A stretch of DNA of 64,000 nt, from the NCBI GenBank assembly GCA_022497145.1, contig MU385864.1, forward strand, positions 434,001-498,000, in the 5' to 3' direction. Positions 1 through 11,889 of the stretch are shown here, piece by piece. Position 1 is the stretch's first letter. Each line of letters starts with the position of its first letter. Both the position numbers and the translations under genes were made by a program. The DNA comes from Rostrohypoxylon terebratum (lineage: Eukaryota; Ascomycota; Sordariomycetes; Xylariales; Hypoxylaceae). The notes beneath the pieces were generated by a model, which made no database searches, was not told the DNA's origin, and saw nothing but the letters and a program-made list of their open reading frames with translations.

Positions 1-3000
1 ACGGCTGCAATATCATAGGTCTACTATACACCATCGAAGCTCTTGTGTGTTTCAGTCGTGGCTATCTGACTTTTTTCCTTCTGAGAGGAATAAAGGAATA
101 CGGTGGCGGGATTACGGGCTGAGATCCCGTGTGTCTTGCGTGGTCTCCGCGTGCCCTGCCGTCGAGCTTGAAGAACGGTGGTCCGTGAGCATATCAAGTT
201 GTCTTATAAGTCAACCAGGCAGCCAGGATAGCGGATCGCCGTCATGGGTATCAATGCAGATATACCTGGGATAACATGGGATGCATGGGATGCCATAGCT
301 CTTCGTATCGACAAACGTACATAGTAGATCCCGTACACGTATGAGGGGCGAGGGGTCTTGTCTGAAATCCCCTGTTGATCGCCTCTGTGAATCGTGATTT
401 TACGGCGCAAATACATAAGGCGGGAAGTCCCCCTGTCCGCTCCGTTGGGACCTATTAATCGATCAGCGCAACCAACTTTCGTCATCATTTCCATTGGCGC
501 AAAGCCTGGGTATGACAGCATAGTAAATGATGAACAGCAGAAGAAGTGCTTCAGAAAGGTGTCGCCGCTGCTGCTCCCCTCTTCGCACAATCACAATCAT
601 CATACACCATACACACTAAACACTAACCATCCCATACCATACCATCATACGCCAACATGGGAAATGTTTTATGAAGCAAGCAACGAATTGCCGATGGCTG
701 GGTTTAGCGGGTAGCATGGCTTACGGCTTCGCTTCAGGTGTGTGTAAGCGCCTTGCAAGTGAAACGCGAACCCTTGGCTCGTGTCCAAGTCCACATTAGG
801 AACCCTTGCGTGGTGACGACAAGGAAAGACTCCGCTAACATCCGCTAAACACGTATGTATGTATGCTGTATTTCCTGGGTATTATTCATCATCCTCCTTC
901 GTATGCAATCGAACTTGGGAAAAAACAAAAGAGCTGCATTACGAGAGTAGATGTCTCAGATTTGTCGACTCGGCAGGACAGATCTTCATCATCGACACGC
1001 TATTGGTACTCATGCAGCGATGCAATGCAGTAGATTATATTAGGAAGGGACATTTTTTTTATCATTCTTCTGCATTCCGCATTCCTCCTTTCATTAACGA
1101 AATGCAGCGAGGGCTGGCGAGAGGGCTGGCCAGATCTCGTTAGATCGCTGAATCTGGAGAAGTCTACAGATTCTTACAGAGATTCGTGGGGGGCTCAAGG
1201 GCTTTCTTCGACTCAACCCGCATTACGAGATATGTACAACCATTTAAAAATGCCATGCTTGCCTGATATTTGTGTATCTGGGAATCTACCTTCCAGTCCG
1301 ATGTCATCCAGTCATCCAGTCATCCAGATAGGCTAACACGATATTCAATGTATCTTACCGTCTAGCTCCCAGTTTCTTCTGCTATATCGGGTATGGCCCC
1401 ATGCCATTTGCCGCGCGGCAATGAGAAGAATCAGATTAGTATCACTAGTATCACTGTAACTCGGCCACTATTCGACCTGACACATATATGGATATAAAAA
1501 GACACCGAAATCATGTTAGCGATTTGAGAAACAAGCCATGTCCCTTGCATCTATTATGCTGTCATCGTTCACAAGGGAAACATAATCCGTCTCATTATAC
1601 ACCCGTTATACCTGAAAATCTAACGACATGACTGGATAGCCTGAATAGGAGCATACACCTGCAATTCCGCGCCTACAAACCTCCGAGAGCTGGATGCAAA
1701 AAATTCCGCACTAACAGCAACACCCGAGACTACATGCCGCAGGATCCCATCCGCTAAATTAACGAACAAGATACCTAATAATATTCAGAGCGCTAGGCGG
1801 GTCCGGCTCGCGGTCTCCGTCCATCCTTCTAGAAGGTCGACAGCAAGTTGAGAATCCCTCAGCTGAGCAGGCAGCAACGTAGACGAAACGAATCTAGGTC
1901 CATATCTATCTACCGCGCGGTATGCGTATACGTATACTGCATCTCTCGAGTTACCTACCTCCACAGCTATCTCCCTACCTGCTATTACTAGGTGTATGTA
2001 CATTGTAAGTGCGTATGTAAGTGCTTATGCGGCGCTCCTGCTCGTGATATCTCATTATCCTCCGAGGCCGCCTCCGCGGCGCAGAATGTTTCGTTTCTCT
2101 ACAAATACCTACCTATCTACCTAGGCCCTAACTACCCTCTTCGAGTGCCGAAAACCTGAGACGGCAGCGCAGATCCTACTGATGTCATGTGCGCTACAAT
2201 GCGCGCGATGGGGGCGGTTGGAGCGAAACACCTACGACGCCCCGTAGCTGCAGCACAATATGTTTATTTATGCCGCAAAAAGATGAGATGGCCCTGACAC
2301 ATCGGTCGTAGTTAGGTACTTACGTTCTCTGTGATAATTACGGTGAATTCTAGCTTACTATGACGAGACACCGGACGGTGACGCTTTGGTGTCGGCTTCT
2401 GTTGATCGTTCCGTGTCATACATGACTTTTTATACAAAGTGTCAGCGCAAAATTATAATTCTAGGTGCGTAGAGTTAAGACACAGATAGAAATATAAATC
2501 ATATGTATAGATACCTACCTGGTAACCATTACTCTCTCCTGTCATCGAATTGATTTAAGATGCAGCCCCTTTCCATACTCGTATCCAACCAGTATAGCAA
2601 CTTGCTGATACGAGCACTAGACAATGTCCTAGACATCGTATTCAACACCACCTAACTATGATGAACGACGTACATGTTCTCTCTTCACGAGTTTCACTTA
2701 TTTTATTAATTTTCTCATTATATCATGACTCGCTTGAGACATAGAGTCGCAGATTGCTAGAGACCTGTTCATTACATTGAGCCAATGGCCACGGTTTGAT
2801 TAAGAATTCTCATAAAATGCATATATATTATAGGTGTCTTTATATAATGTTTTACCAACCTGAACATCGCACCTGACGAGAGGCCGTGAGGTATCTTATC
2901 TAATATCTAGTTCCATCCTCTTTACGATGTTATAATGCTATGCAGATGCCATTTGTAAGTCCCGGACTGACGATGAGCCCCCGGCGCCAATGCCAAGAAT

Positions 3001-3181
3001 ATCCAATGCGCCTAAGTTGCCTTTTCTCCTGTTCGTTCGTTCGGTTGCCCGTATATTCTTTGTCTTTTCAATTTCCTCCGCTTGTGATAACCCAATCTTT
3101 ATCGGGTTGACCCAACCCATAATCACATACTATGGAAGCAAGGGATCTGTTTTCGTAACCAACCACACACACTACTTAAGG
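1..3181. other. Intergenic region, no gene supported
   Basis: Only short unrelated open frames occur on both strands, without recognisable domains or coherent splice structure. The stretch is AT-rich, with scattered short palindromes around CCTAGG and tandem repeats. The last part (about 2938-3181) is probably the 3' UTR of the LCAT-like gene on the minus strand. Confidence 0.6.
1303..1327. repeat. Tandem repeat, GTCATCCA x3
   Basis: Three perfect copies of the 8-mer GTCATCCA lie in tandem in intergenic DNA. It is a simple minisatellite-like array with no evident function. Confidence 0.9.
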
Positions 3182-5713
3182 TCAAGTTTGCGCATCGTTT
3201 CCGCCTAATCCGATACCCTTTCTCCTTCCTCTTACCACAGCAAGAAGCGCTCTTCCGACCGCCTCTAAGTCTCCTAATATTGTAATGTGTCCCCTATCTG
3301 TGCTGATCCTCCCCTCTTTCACCAACTCGTATCCCTCGGGTAGCATAGCCTCTTTGGCCAGAACCACGCCGTCCCCGCTGCGAAACATCAAATCGTCGTA
3401 CGCGTCCGCGCATGAGATCTGCTCGCGAGATGTTACGCTGACTGCCCATACCGTCGGCACCTCTTTGCCATAGATGACGGCGAACGGGGGATATTTGTTC
3501 TCCAGAGTATGTTCTGGGCGATGTTTAGTCTCTTCGCGGAATCGCTTCGTATCGGCTAAGACACGCGTTAGGTATGCAAAATTGGCAGCACGAGATCCCA
3601 TGTCGGCATCCGGCTGTTGAGCATCTCCATGAGAGGATCCCATCTGCGGTGCTAATGTCCTATCGGTGGCGATGTCGGCCTTACGCGTCACCTCGGCAGC
3701 AACGTTTCGTGTAGGGGATCGCGACTCGCTGGCCGCACTATTGCCCCGGCTTCGGAGTGGTGTGGGAAGTCTTTCAGAGAGCTCTCTGAGTGAAGCTAAG
3801 GCGCTAGTACGGGATTTAAAAGAGGGCAGACAAGGTTCGATACATGGGCTCCAGCAGTATTTAACCCACTCCTGGGGGTCATAAAAGTCTACCGGATATT
3901 GCTCTCCCGTATGTTTGTTAATGAAGCAGAAGCCGTCTTCAGGTAAGAATACGAAGGTCGTCCTCAACGAAAAGTTGACTTGTGCTGTGAGAACCTTCTC
4001 GTTGAACAGAACGGCGTCGCCATTTCTAATCGGTCCTAAGATATTTATACATCTTTGCGGCGTACCTGCGTATATCACACCGGAAAATAGCTCCGGCCGT
4101 TGATTCACGGCATGGCGTGTGATAAGACCTCCAAGACTATGTGCGATCACCATAGCCCCTTTATTCTTGAGTGGGTCCTGGGCTTGGTTTGAAGGCAGTT
4201 GTTCGAGGAATTTGATAAGCCTACGTGAGAGTAGGTGAGGACTTAGCCGCCAGTCATAACCATAATCCCATACCCTAAGCCTTCCGGCCCGAGAATTTTC
4301 ACACTCTCTAAGCCTTTTGATGAGGCGTTTCGATATATCGACAGGTCCAATATTTTTGAGCATTCCGGAAGCATAAATAGTTTCTTCCATTCTCTCTTCA
4401 TCTTCTGGACTTAACCCAACTTCTAGATTAACTTTTCGAATATTCAACCCAAGTTTTACGGGTACCCAAACCTGACGGTTGGTTTTGGTAGATCTCAACA
4501 CGGAGCCACGGTAGCCCCCCATGATCACGATGTCTCCTGTTAATAATTCTAAAGCGCGATCTAAATCGGTCAAATTGTCGTATTTCGGTGTGAACGGATT
4601 GGCCTCGAAGATGGCTGAGGTACGTGCTCCTCCTGATAACGATTGGTCAGATTGATCGGGTCCTAGCAGCGGGTTTTTCTTGAGTGGCGCTGGGATGATA
4701 TTTGGTAGCTGGGGTAGCTTGAAGGTCGGTCTATCCCAGCTGTCTGTGATGGCTTTGAGCCTACTATTCGTCTGCTCTCGAATATCCTTCCACCTATCAT
4801 CGTCGCCGAGAGACGACACCCTGGAGAGTGTATGGTAAAGCATAGATTCATCAGACGTGGATCGCCTCATGGCCCTCGGACGGGTGGGCGGGGACAGCGA
4901 AGAGCTCTCGGCACTAGGAATGGATAATCCTACAAGCGATTGCCTATTTGGCGGCGGCAATTTGCTCCTAGAGATGGAACTCGGCGCATCGACCAGGAAT
5001 GACGTAAACTTCGGCTCTGGCGTACTGTCATTGGAAAAGGTTGGCCTTTTCGCATCCAGACTTGGGCTCTTTGCTGAAGATGGTCCCGAGAAAAAAGACT
5101 GCAAAGATAAAGATGGCATGAACGGCATAGACGGCATGGATGGCAGAGCTTCTCTTATCCTCTTCAACGCATCAGCTCCGGCGGACGAAGACCGGCGGTG
5201 CTTATCATGGCCAAATACAGTTGACATCGCGGGTCGTGAGCTACCTGGTTCATTTTGTACAACCATCTGCTTCGGTCCTGATTGCCATGGCGAAGGAAAT
5301 CTATAAACTGACGAATGACCTGAAGGTAGCGAAAGCCCTCTAGCTTGGCGTGTTGATGTCTTATTTCCAGCTGTCTGATGCAATGTCTCGCTAGATTGGC
5401 CCATCATTGGTGAAGGCTCCGGATCCGGTGTCGCAGTCCCTTCCATAACACTAAATAGACCTCCACCTGGCAGTCGCTCCATCGCTGCCGCTTTCTCTGC
5501 CGCAGGCGTCTTCGGCAATGTGAGCCTCGTCGCCACCGGACTCAATGCCGGCTGTATAATAGACTGGGCATCATCTTGATCGATATACAGTTGTTCCTCA
5601 TCCGCTGCGCCGTCAGACGTTGGCGACGGCTCTCCGTCGGAGACTACCAGGCTCGGCGGCTCAAGAATGCTTGGCAGGGGCACCCCCGGGGACCGTGTAG
5701 TTGTTCTCGCCAT
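3182..5713 (-). CDS. LCAT-family phospholipase/acyltransferase (alpha/beta hydrolase)
   Basis: This is a single-exon gene of 843 residues. The N-terminal ~370 residues are Ser/Pro-rich and look disordered. The C-terminal part is an alpha/beta-hydrolase fold of the lecithin:cholesterol acyltransferase family. A YDWR motif (in DYGYDWRLSP) is typical of LCATs, the nucleophile elbow reads AHSLGG with Ser near residue 526, and DRGHITILGD near residue 809 supplies a plausible catalytic His. Known family members hydrolyse or transfer acyl chains on phospholipids or sterols; the substrate here cannot be told. No signal peptide or convincing membrane segment is seen, so it is probably soluble or peripheral, unlike secreted LCAT or the yeast Lro1 PDAT. 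The start is the first ATG of the open frame, and the long N-terminal extension makes the exact start less sure than the catalytic domain. Confidence 0.85.
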   Translation of the reverse strand: MARTTTRSPGVPLPSILEPPSLVVSDGEPSPTSDGAADEEQLYIDQDDAQSIIQPALSPVATRLTLPKTPAAEKAAAMERLPGGGLFSVMEGTATPDPEPSPMMGQSSETLHQTAGNKTSTRQARGLSLPSGHSSVYRFPSPWQSGPKQMVVQNEPGSSRPAMSTVFGHDKHRRSSSAGADALKRIREALPSMPSMPFMPSLSLQSFFSGPSSAKSPSLDAKRPTFSNDSTPEPKFTSFLVDAPSSISRSKLPPPNRQSLVGLSIPSAESSSLSPPTRPRAMRRSTSDESMLYHTLSRVSSLGDDDRWKDIREQTNSRLKAITDSWDRPTFKLPQLPNIIPAPLKKNPLLGPDQSDQSLSGGARTSAIFEANPFTPKYDNLTDLDRALELLTGDIVIMGGYRGSVLRSTKTNRQVWVPVKLGLNIRKVNLEVGLSPEDEERMEETIYASGMLKNIGPVDISKRLIKRLRECENSRAGRLRVWDYGYDWRLSPHLLSRRLIKFLEQLPSNQAQDPLKNKGAMVIAHSLGGLITRHAVNQRPELFSGVIYAGTPQRCINILGPIRNGDAVLFNEKVLTAQVNFSLRTTFVFLPEDGFCFINKHTGEQYPVDFYDPQEWVKYCWSPCIEPCLPSFKSRTSALASLRELSERLPTPLRSRGNSAASESRSPTRNVAAEVTRKADIATDRTLAPQMGSSHGDAQQPDADMGSRAANFAYLTRVLADTKRFREETKHRPEHTLENKYPPFAVIYGKEVPTVWAVSVTSREQISCADAYDDLMFRSGDGVVLAKEAMLPEGYELVKEGRISTDRGHITILGDLEAVGRALLAVVRGRRKGIGLGGNDAQT

Positions 5714-7414
5714 TTTACCCGATTAAGTAAGTTGATGTCATTGAGTGTTGAACTTTTCGATTATATCTAAACCATCCAACTTGATACTGTTGACAAAGAA
5801 TTCTTGGCAGGGCATTTGGTAAAATAAAATTTACTGAAAAAAAAAACAATCGATTGTCTCCGGAGCAGGTAATATGGGAAACCGGAAGCGCCGGGGAGGA
5901 AATTGTTCAGGCTTTCATATGAAAGCGATTAGAGCAATTAGTTTAAGTAGCTAAGCTCGTGACTCGGCAACATTGGGACTACTTTTGAACGAGCGACTTA
6001 GAGAATCCGACGCTAATTGTGGGCGGAAGTGGGTTTGTCATATGTAATTCACCAACGCTATCGAAGACGGCAGGTCCAAATGCTGGCCCAAATGCTGGTC
6101 CAAACGGTGGATGGCATGTATGTAGCGGCTAGCCTGTAGCTTGTAGCCTGTAGCCTGAGATAGCTGTTCGGAGAGTTGTCTCTGCTGTTTTTGGCCTTTG
6201 TTAGCTGGAACGAACCGGACTTGGTTATCGGTTGAATGCCATTGAACCCGATGAACCCATTAAATACCTTAGAGAGGCTTAGGACCTTAGGTACCTTACG
6301 TTAGGCAACACGATAAATTGACCTAACATACATAATCCTCATGGATATAAAGTAAAGTTGAATGGTTCTTGAATGGCTGTGAGAACCAAGGAAGGAAAAT
6401 GATTTGAGGGAAAGTTGAAGGACCGAAGTTTTGGACCCATCAAAGTAACTCACAAATTCGAACCTTGGAACAACCTGGAATTATTCATGTACCTGCCACT
6501 AATTATAACCTTCTCTTTAAACCTTATCAGTATAGTGATATAGGTACCTAAGACCTAGGTAGGTCCTATCCATATGCTTCAACTACGGTCTACCTGTACG
6601 TGCTTACCTAGGACCTAGGTCCTACGTAGCCTGCTAGATAGCCCTGCAGACTGCAGTAGCACCCGCGAAAGCCACGTACTCTCCCGTCGTAAATCTACGT
6701 CCGCCCGATTACCTGGGCAGTCCTTTCTTTACCTGGTCCTTCTAACTGTTCGGGAGCAGCTGCTCTGCGTTCGGTAGAAAGATGCGGCTGGTAAGGTACA
6801 ACCTTGGGAGTCTGTCTTATTTCAATGGACAGGTGCGATGAAAAAGGAAATGTCACCGGCGAATCGGGGCGGTGTAAATGATCATGACGACGAGTTGGCA
6901 GAGAACAGTTAAGTAATCGGCATTGCGTTGATGTTGTAGGAGAGGAACTTTTTTGATCTCATGCAACACCATTACAAATATTATACAAACATTTCGTACA
7001 GACTATATTTTCGATACGCGTATAAATTACATCGAGGTTGGGTAACTTTACTATTGTTGGGGAACGGCCCGAAAAATAATACCAAGAATGAATCAATGAG
7101 ATTCGGGTCCCATACACCTAGGCCGCTTCCAGATTTCCAATGTTAGATGGATCGGCCTACTCCGTCAAACGCTATTGGCTAATTAATGCACGTTGACGAA
7201 ATCTATCTTCAACAGGTCGGGATGTTAGGGGTGTTAGGTTGACCGCTACTGCACTTCTCAGCTCCCGCCCCAAACCGCGATCCTTCCAATGCATCCAATC
7301 GGCAGGCCTCATTGATAATTCATTCATTTTTGTATTCGCGATAACATCTTCTTATCAGTTACACACGGAGTATTGGTGTGGCTTGTATGTATGTAATACC
7401 CCTCAAAAAGTAAT
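5714..7414. other. Intergenic region, no gene supported
   Basis: This spacer holds the promoter side of the LCAT-like gene and the 3' side of the glutathione S-transferase gene. It contains short imperfect repeats (TAGCCTGTAGC type at about 6131-6157; CCAAATGCTGG type at about 6074-6108) and several CCTAGG-centred palindromes near 6550-6625. I see no coding structure. Confidence 0.6.
6131..6157. repeat. Imperfect tandem repeat, AGCCTGT type
   Basis: Several imperfect copies of AGCCTGT / AGCTTGT lie head to tail in a non-coding spacer. Confidence 0.7.
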
Positions 7415-8263
7415 TCATGCCGGGAACTGGATTCCTAAGCTTGAATCGATCTCTTTGACCTTCTCAATCGACTTCTTATATCCGGGATGCGATTCAAGTC
7501 TGTCGATGTACGCGAACACTTTGGGGAACAATTTCTTGGGACCACCCGCCTCCCACGCTCCAAATGTCTCAAACCTGTCCTTGGCTGCAATGAGACCGAA
7601 GCTGATGAGCACATCGGCAGAAGTAAGATCCGGGCCACAAAGATAATCACCTCCGGATGTCTCTAGTTGCTGTTCTAGAAAACCCAGTTGAGCCTTTGCG
7701 TTCGGTAGAACAAGGCGGCTGAAGATTTGGTTGACAACCAGGGATGTTATCGGACGAATGAAGAACGGGACCTGGGGGCTCTTGAGCGCTCCTAAAATCA
7801 TTGCCATGACGAGCATGGACATCAGAGATCCCTCGATGTAATGTAGAAGGTATTGCCATCGCATCCACTGCTCGGTTTCGCCGCCAACTTTTCCTTCCTG
7901 GCCTTCCTTCCAGCGTTTGGGCATCATGGTGGTTCCCTGGCCGAAGTGCTCGCTCAGGTATTGAACAATAAACCCGCTTTCAGCTATAACCTTCGGCTCC
8001 GTAGACCCCGGAGGCGTGATGGAGATCACAGGTGACTTGCCTAGCGGGTGGATTTTCTTCAATTCCGGCGGGGCAAGCATGTTAACCCGGTGAAACGTCT
8101 CGAGCTCATAGGGCAACTTGAGTTCTTCAAGTAGCCAAAGGATATTTTGAGCACGGGACTGCTCGAGCCTATTTAATTGTTAGAATCAATTCAGGTGCTT
8201 AGGGTTGTCGGAATTACGAGCGTACCAGTAGAGCTTGATCTTTGTTTGTTCCTCGGTAGCCAT
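7415..8263 (-). CDS. GTT1: Glutathione S-transferase, GTT1-type
   Basis: Two exons, 8226-8263 and 7415-8168, are separated by a 57-base intron that splits the Trp codon of KLYW|LEQSRAQN. The joined protein has 263 residues. The N-terminal thioredoxin-like half carries LYWLEQSRAQNILWLLEELK and then PPELKKIHPLGKSPV, the signature of the yeast Gtt1 clade, with the cis-Pro in KSPV. The C-terminal all-helical domain contains the conserved GGDYLCGPDLTSADVLISF block. The enzyme conjugates glutathione to electrophiles or acts as a glutathione peroxidase; yeast Gtt1 is ER-associated. I chose the start ATG at 8263 because its context (ccaccATGg) is strong and it begins just before the conserved fold. 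Upstream in-frame ATGs exist but add only a poorly conserved leader. Confidence 0.92.
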
Positions 8264-8986
8264 GGTGGATGGTGTGTCAATGACAGTGTGACGAGAAATG
8301 AGAAATGAATTGGAGAATTCAAGGAGGGATATTGAGCTGTATGGTGGATATTGGAGGCGTGGGAGATCTATACTAAGCACTCAAATACGTAGTAGCTTTG
8401 TTATCAAGAGCTACTAATAGGTATACTAATAGGTATAAAGTTGCCGAGGTATCATTATGTCACACAGATAAAATGTGGACTCGTGAGATGATACATCATA
8501 GATTTCCAAGTTGCCTAGGAGTCTAGGTCTAGGCTGGCAGGCTGGCTACTGGTAGGAAACACCAAGATCATACTAGTTCATGGAATCGAAGCAAGGAATT
8601 TGATGCAGATATATCAATATCGTTCGATTGCTTCTTTGTAGACATTGCTTAATTTCCACCAATTATAAATCAAGAGAAGCGAATAGTAACAGGGAATTTA
8701 CCTAACAGGTCCTAGGTATGAATGGGTTCAGCTTCATTCATGTGTCAATTGAGTCCTTACGTCATCGGGATTCGCCGTTTCCGATTAGTAATATGTAAAA
8801 CGCAATAGCCACAGTGTGGCTCAACACCCCCACGTTGTTGTAAAGCCTCAACTCATATGTACAAGACGTCTACAATCAATTGAAGCTACTAGATACCAGA
8901 ACCGTTCGCGATTAATCACAAGATCGCTCGAGATCAACCATCTAAACAATATTTGAAGTGCGCGGCTACAGCCAATATCTGTCGAG
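8264..8986. promoter_or_regulatory. Shared upstream region of the GST and complex I subunit genes
   Basis: This 723-base spacer lies between two divergently transcribed genes and must contain both promoters. CCTAGG-centred short repeats occur at about 8514-8530 and 8708. No specific factor site can be defended from sequence alone. Confidence 0.5.
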
Positions 8987-9457
8987 ATGGCTGGTGCAGA
9001 GCATTACCGTGAGCCTTCTTCCGAAACCTCAATTGCGACAATTGTCGAGCAAGAAAGCTAACAATATTCATAGGTCTGGCGGCGGATCCGGCTATCCAGA
9101 AAGTGGCAAGTACGTTCACCCGATTCTACTCTCTCAGCCCAGACGATTATAACCTGGGAACAAGCGATGCGTGCGAATTGTAGGGGGTACATTGTTGCTG
9201 ACTTCAATGTGCTATAGCCGTAACATCGAACCGACACAAATACTTCCGATGGACCCCAAGAACCGCGCGCATCACGATCGCCTACGCAGTTGTCGTACCC
9301 CTTATCCTCGGAACAATCGCCTACCAAACAGATGTGAGTAATATGATATGATATTGAACTATTCGTCGCTCAAGGAGGGATCGTTGACATCAATCTTATA
9401 TAGGGCAAATTCGATATCCGAGCGAAGAGGAAGGGAGACCTAATTTCCGAATACTAA
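8987..9457 (+). CDS. NADH:ubiquinone oxidoreductase B15/NDUFB4-like accessory subunit
   Basis: This small gene has four exons: 8987-9008, 9074-9109, 9218-9333 and 9404-9457. They join in phase to a 75-residue protein. The core reads NRHKYFRWTPRTARITIAYA followed by a single hydrophobic helix (VVVPLILGTIAYQTD) and a basic tail ending KRKGDLISEY. This pattern matches the fungal NDUFB4/B15 subunit of respiratory complex I: KYFKWTPRTA box, one membrane helix, (R)GKRRGDLI-type tail. It would be a single-pass subunit of the complex I membrane arm in the inner mitochondrial membrane. The donors (GTGAGC, GTACGT, GTGAGT) and the preserved phase support the model. Exon 1 has an alternative earlier donor at 8994 in the same phase, which would shorten the N-terminus by five residues. 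Confidence 0.8.
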
Positions 9458-10348
9458 GAATAGTCTCAATAAGAAGAGAAGAACATGGGCGATTGTACAT
9501 AAGGCCAAGTGCACCACAGCAATGAAATAAGATATTTAGTGAAATCGCTACTCTTGGGCGTCTGCTCCGAAAGATTCAGATGTTTCAGAGGAAAATATCG
9601 TTATATCTTGGGATGTGACGACCGAAGCTAGTTACTCCGACGGCTAACTTCAAACCTCTAAGCCAAATTGAATTGTGCTTGTGGTTGTAGGCATGCTGTA
9701 GCATTGATCTTTTGGTATTCGAAACGAAGGTTGAGTTCTTATGATTCGTCCCCCATAGTGCAACCAGACTTAACAAAACTCGCTCACATATACTATTAGA
9801 GCTTTAGTTACTTTGACTCAGTATTATTACCCTTCATCTTTATGAAATGGAATGAATTTTACATATCCATGAATAGAAAACGATAGAACTTGGTATATAA
9901 CAGTAATACATCCGTACCCTAGCTAATAAAATATCAATTGAGAGAATTGTAATAGATTTTTATAACCTGGCCATGCAACCCAACCACCAAAATCCCAATG
10001 CAAACCCGAACCATGCCAATAACAAATATGAAAATTCAAAAATAACATGCAGGCAATTGCAGGATATTCAATGCAGCAGAATATCGGCTGAGTATCGAAA
10101 TACATGGGGAAAATCTGCTTCCACGCCAAGTTAGTAAACATTGTAAAATCACAAATAGGCAATTATACAAATATAATTCATAAGATTGATCATAAACTGT
10201 TAACTCACATTGTTATTTGTCCACATGAAAGCGTCTATACCATACCATAGTACTTCGTTGCTTCACCACCCGGTACAATTGACCTTGCATCGATCCTCGC
10301 GGAGCCCGCAGGACACGTCATCGTATATAGCACCACCATCACCATACG
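9458..10348. other. Intergenic region, 3' sides of two genes
   Basis: This AT-rich spacer lies between the convergent complex I subunit gene and SAP18. It holds only short chance frames and probably contains both 3' UTRs. Confidence 0.6.
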
Positions 10349-11154
10349 TCAATACCGTCTCCCACCTCTGCCACGCGCGACAGGTGGCGGGTCAGGTAGC
10401 CGCTCTCCTCTCCTCCACTCGCCCGACGGTATGCTACCCCGGTTGAACCCGTCATACCCCCTACCGCTATTTCTCGCTCTCGCGGGCCGACCCTGTCCAT
10501 TATCGCCCCCGAACGAACCGCTGAGCGGACGTGCCACGCTTCTCGTCTCGCCCGGCCCGTTCCTCGCGCTAGATACTGGGGCTACGGCCCCATTGGGTAG
10601 CGGGGGCAGGATGGCGCAGGATATGAAGTCGCCGACGACGAACCTGGCATCTGACAGGGTCTTCTCGCCCTCGACGTCGGCCTCCTTCTCGGCCTCGATG
10701 TCGTCGGGATCTAAACCCTTACCGCCATCTCCTATTATTACGCTACCTAGGTCTTTGACGGCGTACCGTGCTGTCGTGTGACCAGCTGCATTGTTACGGG
10801 TATCTGGGAAGATGAGACGGAAGGCTACGCGGGTGCCTATCGCCGGGTCGGGGAGGAGGTGAGGTTTCGCAGCGGCAATGTTATAGACGAGCTCGGTTAG
10901 GGTGACGTCGGGCCAGGCGTGTATGGTTATATGTGGTGGGAAGGGCCCATTGGTGAACTCGTCTGGTCTGGATTGGCACTTGCATGAGCTGGGAACGGAT
11001 CGTGAAACATCTTGGTATGTGACGGATGAGGTTATGCTTACCTGTGAAATGCGCCAGTTCGGTAGAAGAGCCGCAGCATAAACGGCGGAGTTGTATGGCG
11101 ATCCATGGTCATGGTCACGGTCATTGGTGATGTAGGTGTGGTATCACTTTCCAT
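10349..11154 (-). CDS. SAP18: Histone deacetylase complex subunit SAP18
   Basis: Two exons, 11042-11154 and 10349-10967, are joined within an Arg codon (FHR|PDEF) and give 243 residues. The SAP18 fold is recognisable from FMLRLFYRTGAFHRPDEF, then HITIHAWPDVTLTELVYNIA, the TRVAFRLIFPDT strand, RYAVKDLGSV and FVVGDFISCAILPP. The C-terminal tail is Gly/Arg-rich and ends GRGGRRY; human SAP18 ends similarly. SAP18 links the Sin3/HDAC corepressor and, with RNPS1 and Acinus, forms the ASAP/PSAP complexes that sit on the exon-junction complex. The start at 11154 is the first Met after an in-frame stop; several further Mets (MTVTMTMDR) follow, so the true start could be slightly downstream. An acidic insertion (about residues 110-150) and the long RGG-like tail make it larger than the animal protein. 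Confidence 0.93.
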
Positions 11155-11889
11155 AAAGCTGTAACCCTAAGAAGCTTGGAAGCACACCTTCGGTCCTTCG
11201 TACTTAGGGACGAGCTACATGCAATCCTCACTCTCAATTCATGTTGTTGCTACGGGAAGAGTTTGTTCATAAAAAGATTGAAAGACGAAAATAATGTGAA
11301 ATATGATCAGGGGCTAATTTAGATCTTCGTTCGTCGAGGCTTCCGAGCCGTGGTAAAAGGAGGCCCGAATATTTGAGCAAGAGCAGGCGAAGGCGCGAGC
11401 TCGGGGAAGCTTCGACGATTAGATTCCAATATAATCAAACAATCTTCTAGGGGAACTTAAATAAAGTTTAGGGTCCCACCCACCAATACGACACCCGAAC
11501 ACCACGACACCCCCAGTAGCCCCAGTAGCCCTAGGCTTTTTAGCGGCGTTTACAGCTGTACGGAGTGATGTAATTGGGTGGCATGTCGGTGTTTACCGTA
11601 ATGATTTCACCGATTTTGGTGCTAATCGATAGCTACCCGCCGCCTCTCTATTTTACTAGGTACTTGGTATTATGGTTTCGGCAATTCACCTGCAATAATC
11701 GAATCTTGCGACTCATCTCGCTATTAACCGATATATCGACTGCCAAGCATTGAATTGAATCAACAGCATAAACCTTAAAGGCTACGACCTGAGGTCATAC
11801 TATCTATCGCTAAACATATCCCAGCATTCGAATTACACAAACCCATCCCCAGTTAACGTCCCGCGAAAGAGCCCCCCCTATCCGCGACC
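11155..11889. promoter_or_regulatory. Shared upstream region of SAP18 and PRP18
   Basis: A 735-base spacer between divergent starts. It holds both promoters and the 5' leaders. It contains a C-rich leader directly before the PRP18 ATG and no open frame of note. Confidence 0.55.

Noticed and set aside
2938..3126. Minus-strand frame of 62 codons just downstream of the LCAT-like stop, with a protein-like end (GIGAGGSSSVRDLQMASA)
   Set aside because: I considered a last exon joined to the LCAT-like gene through a GTATCG donor near 3210, but found no good branch point or acceptor. The LCAT-like frame already ends plausibly.
10431..10781. Plus-strand frame of 116 codons
   Set aside because: Antisense of the SAP18 second exon.
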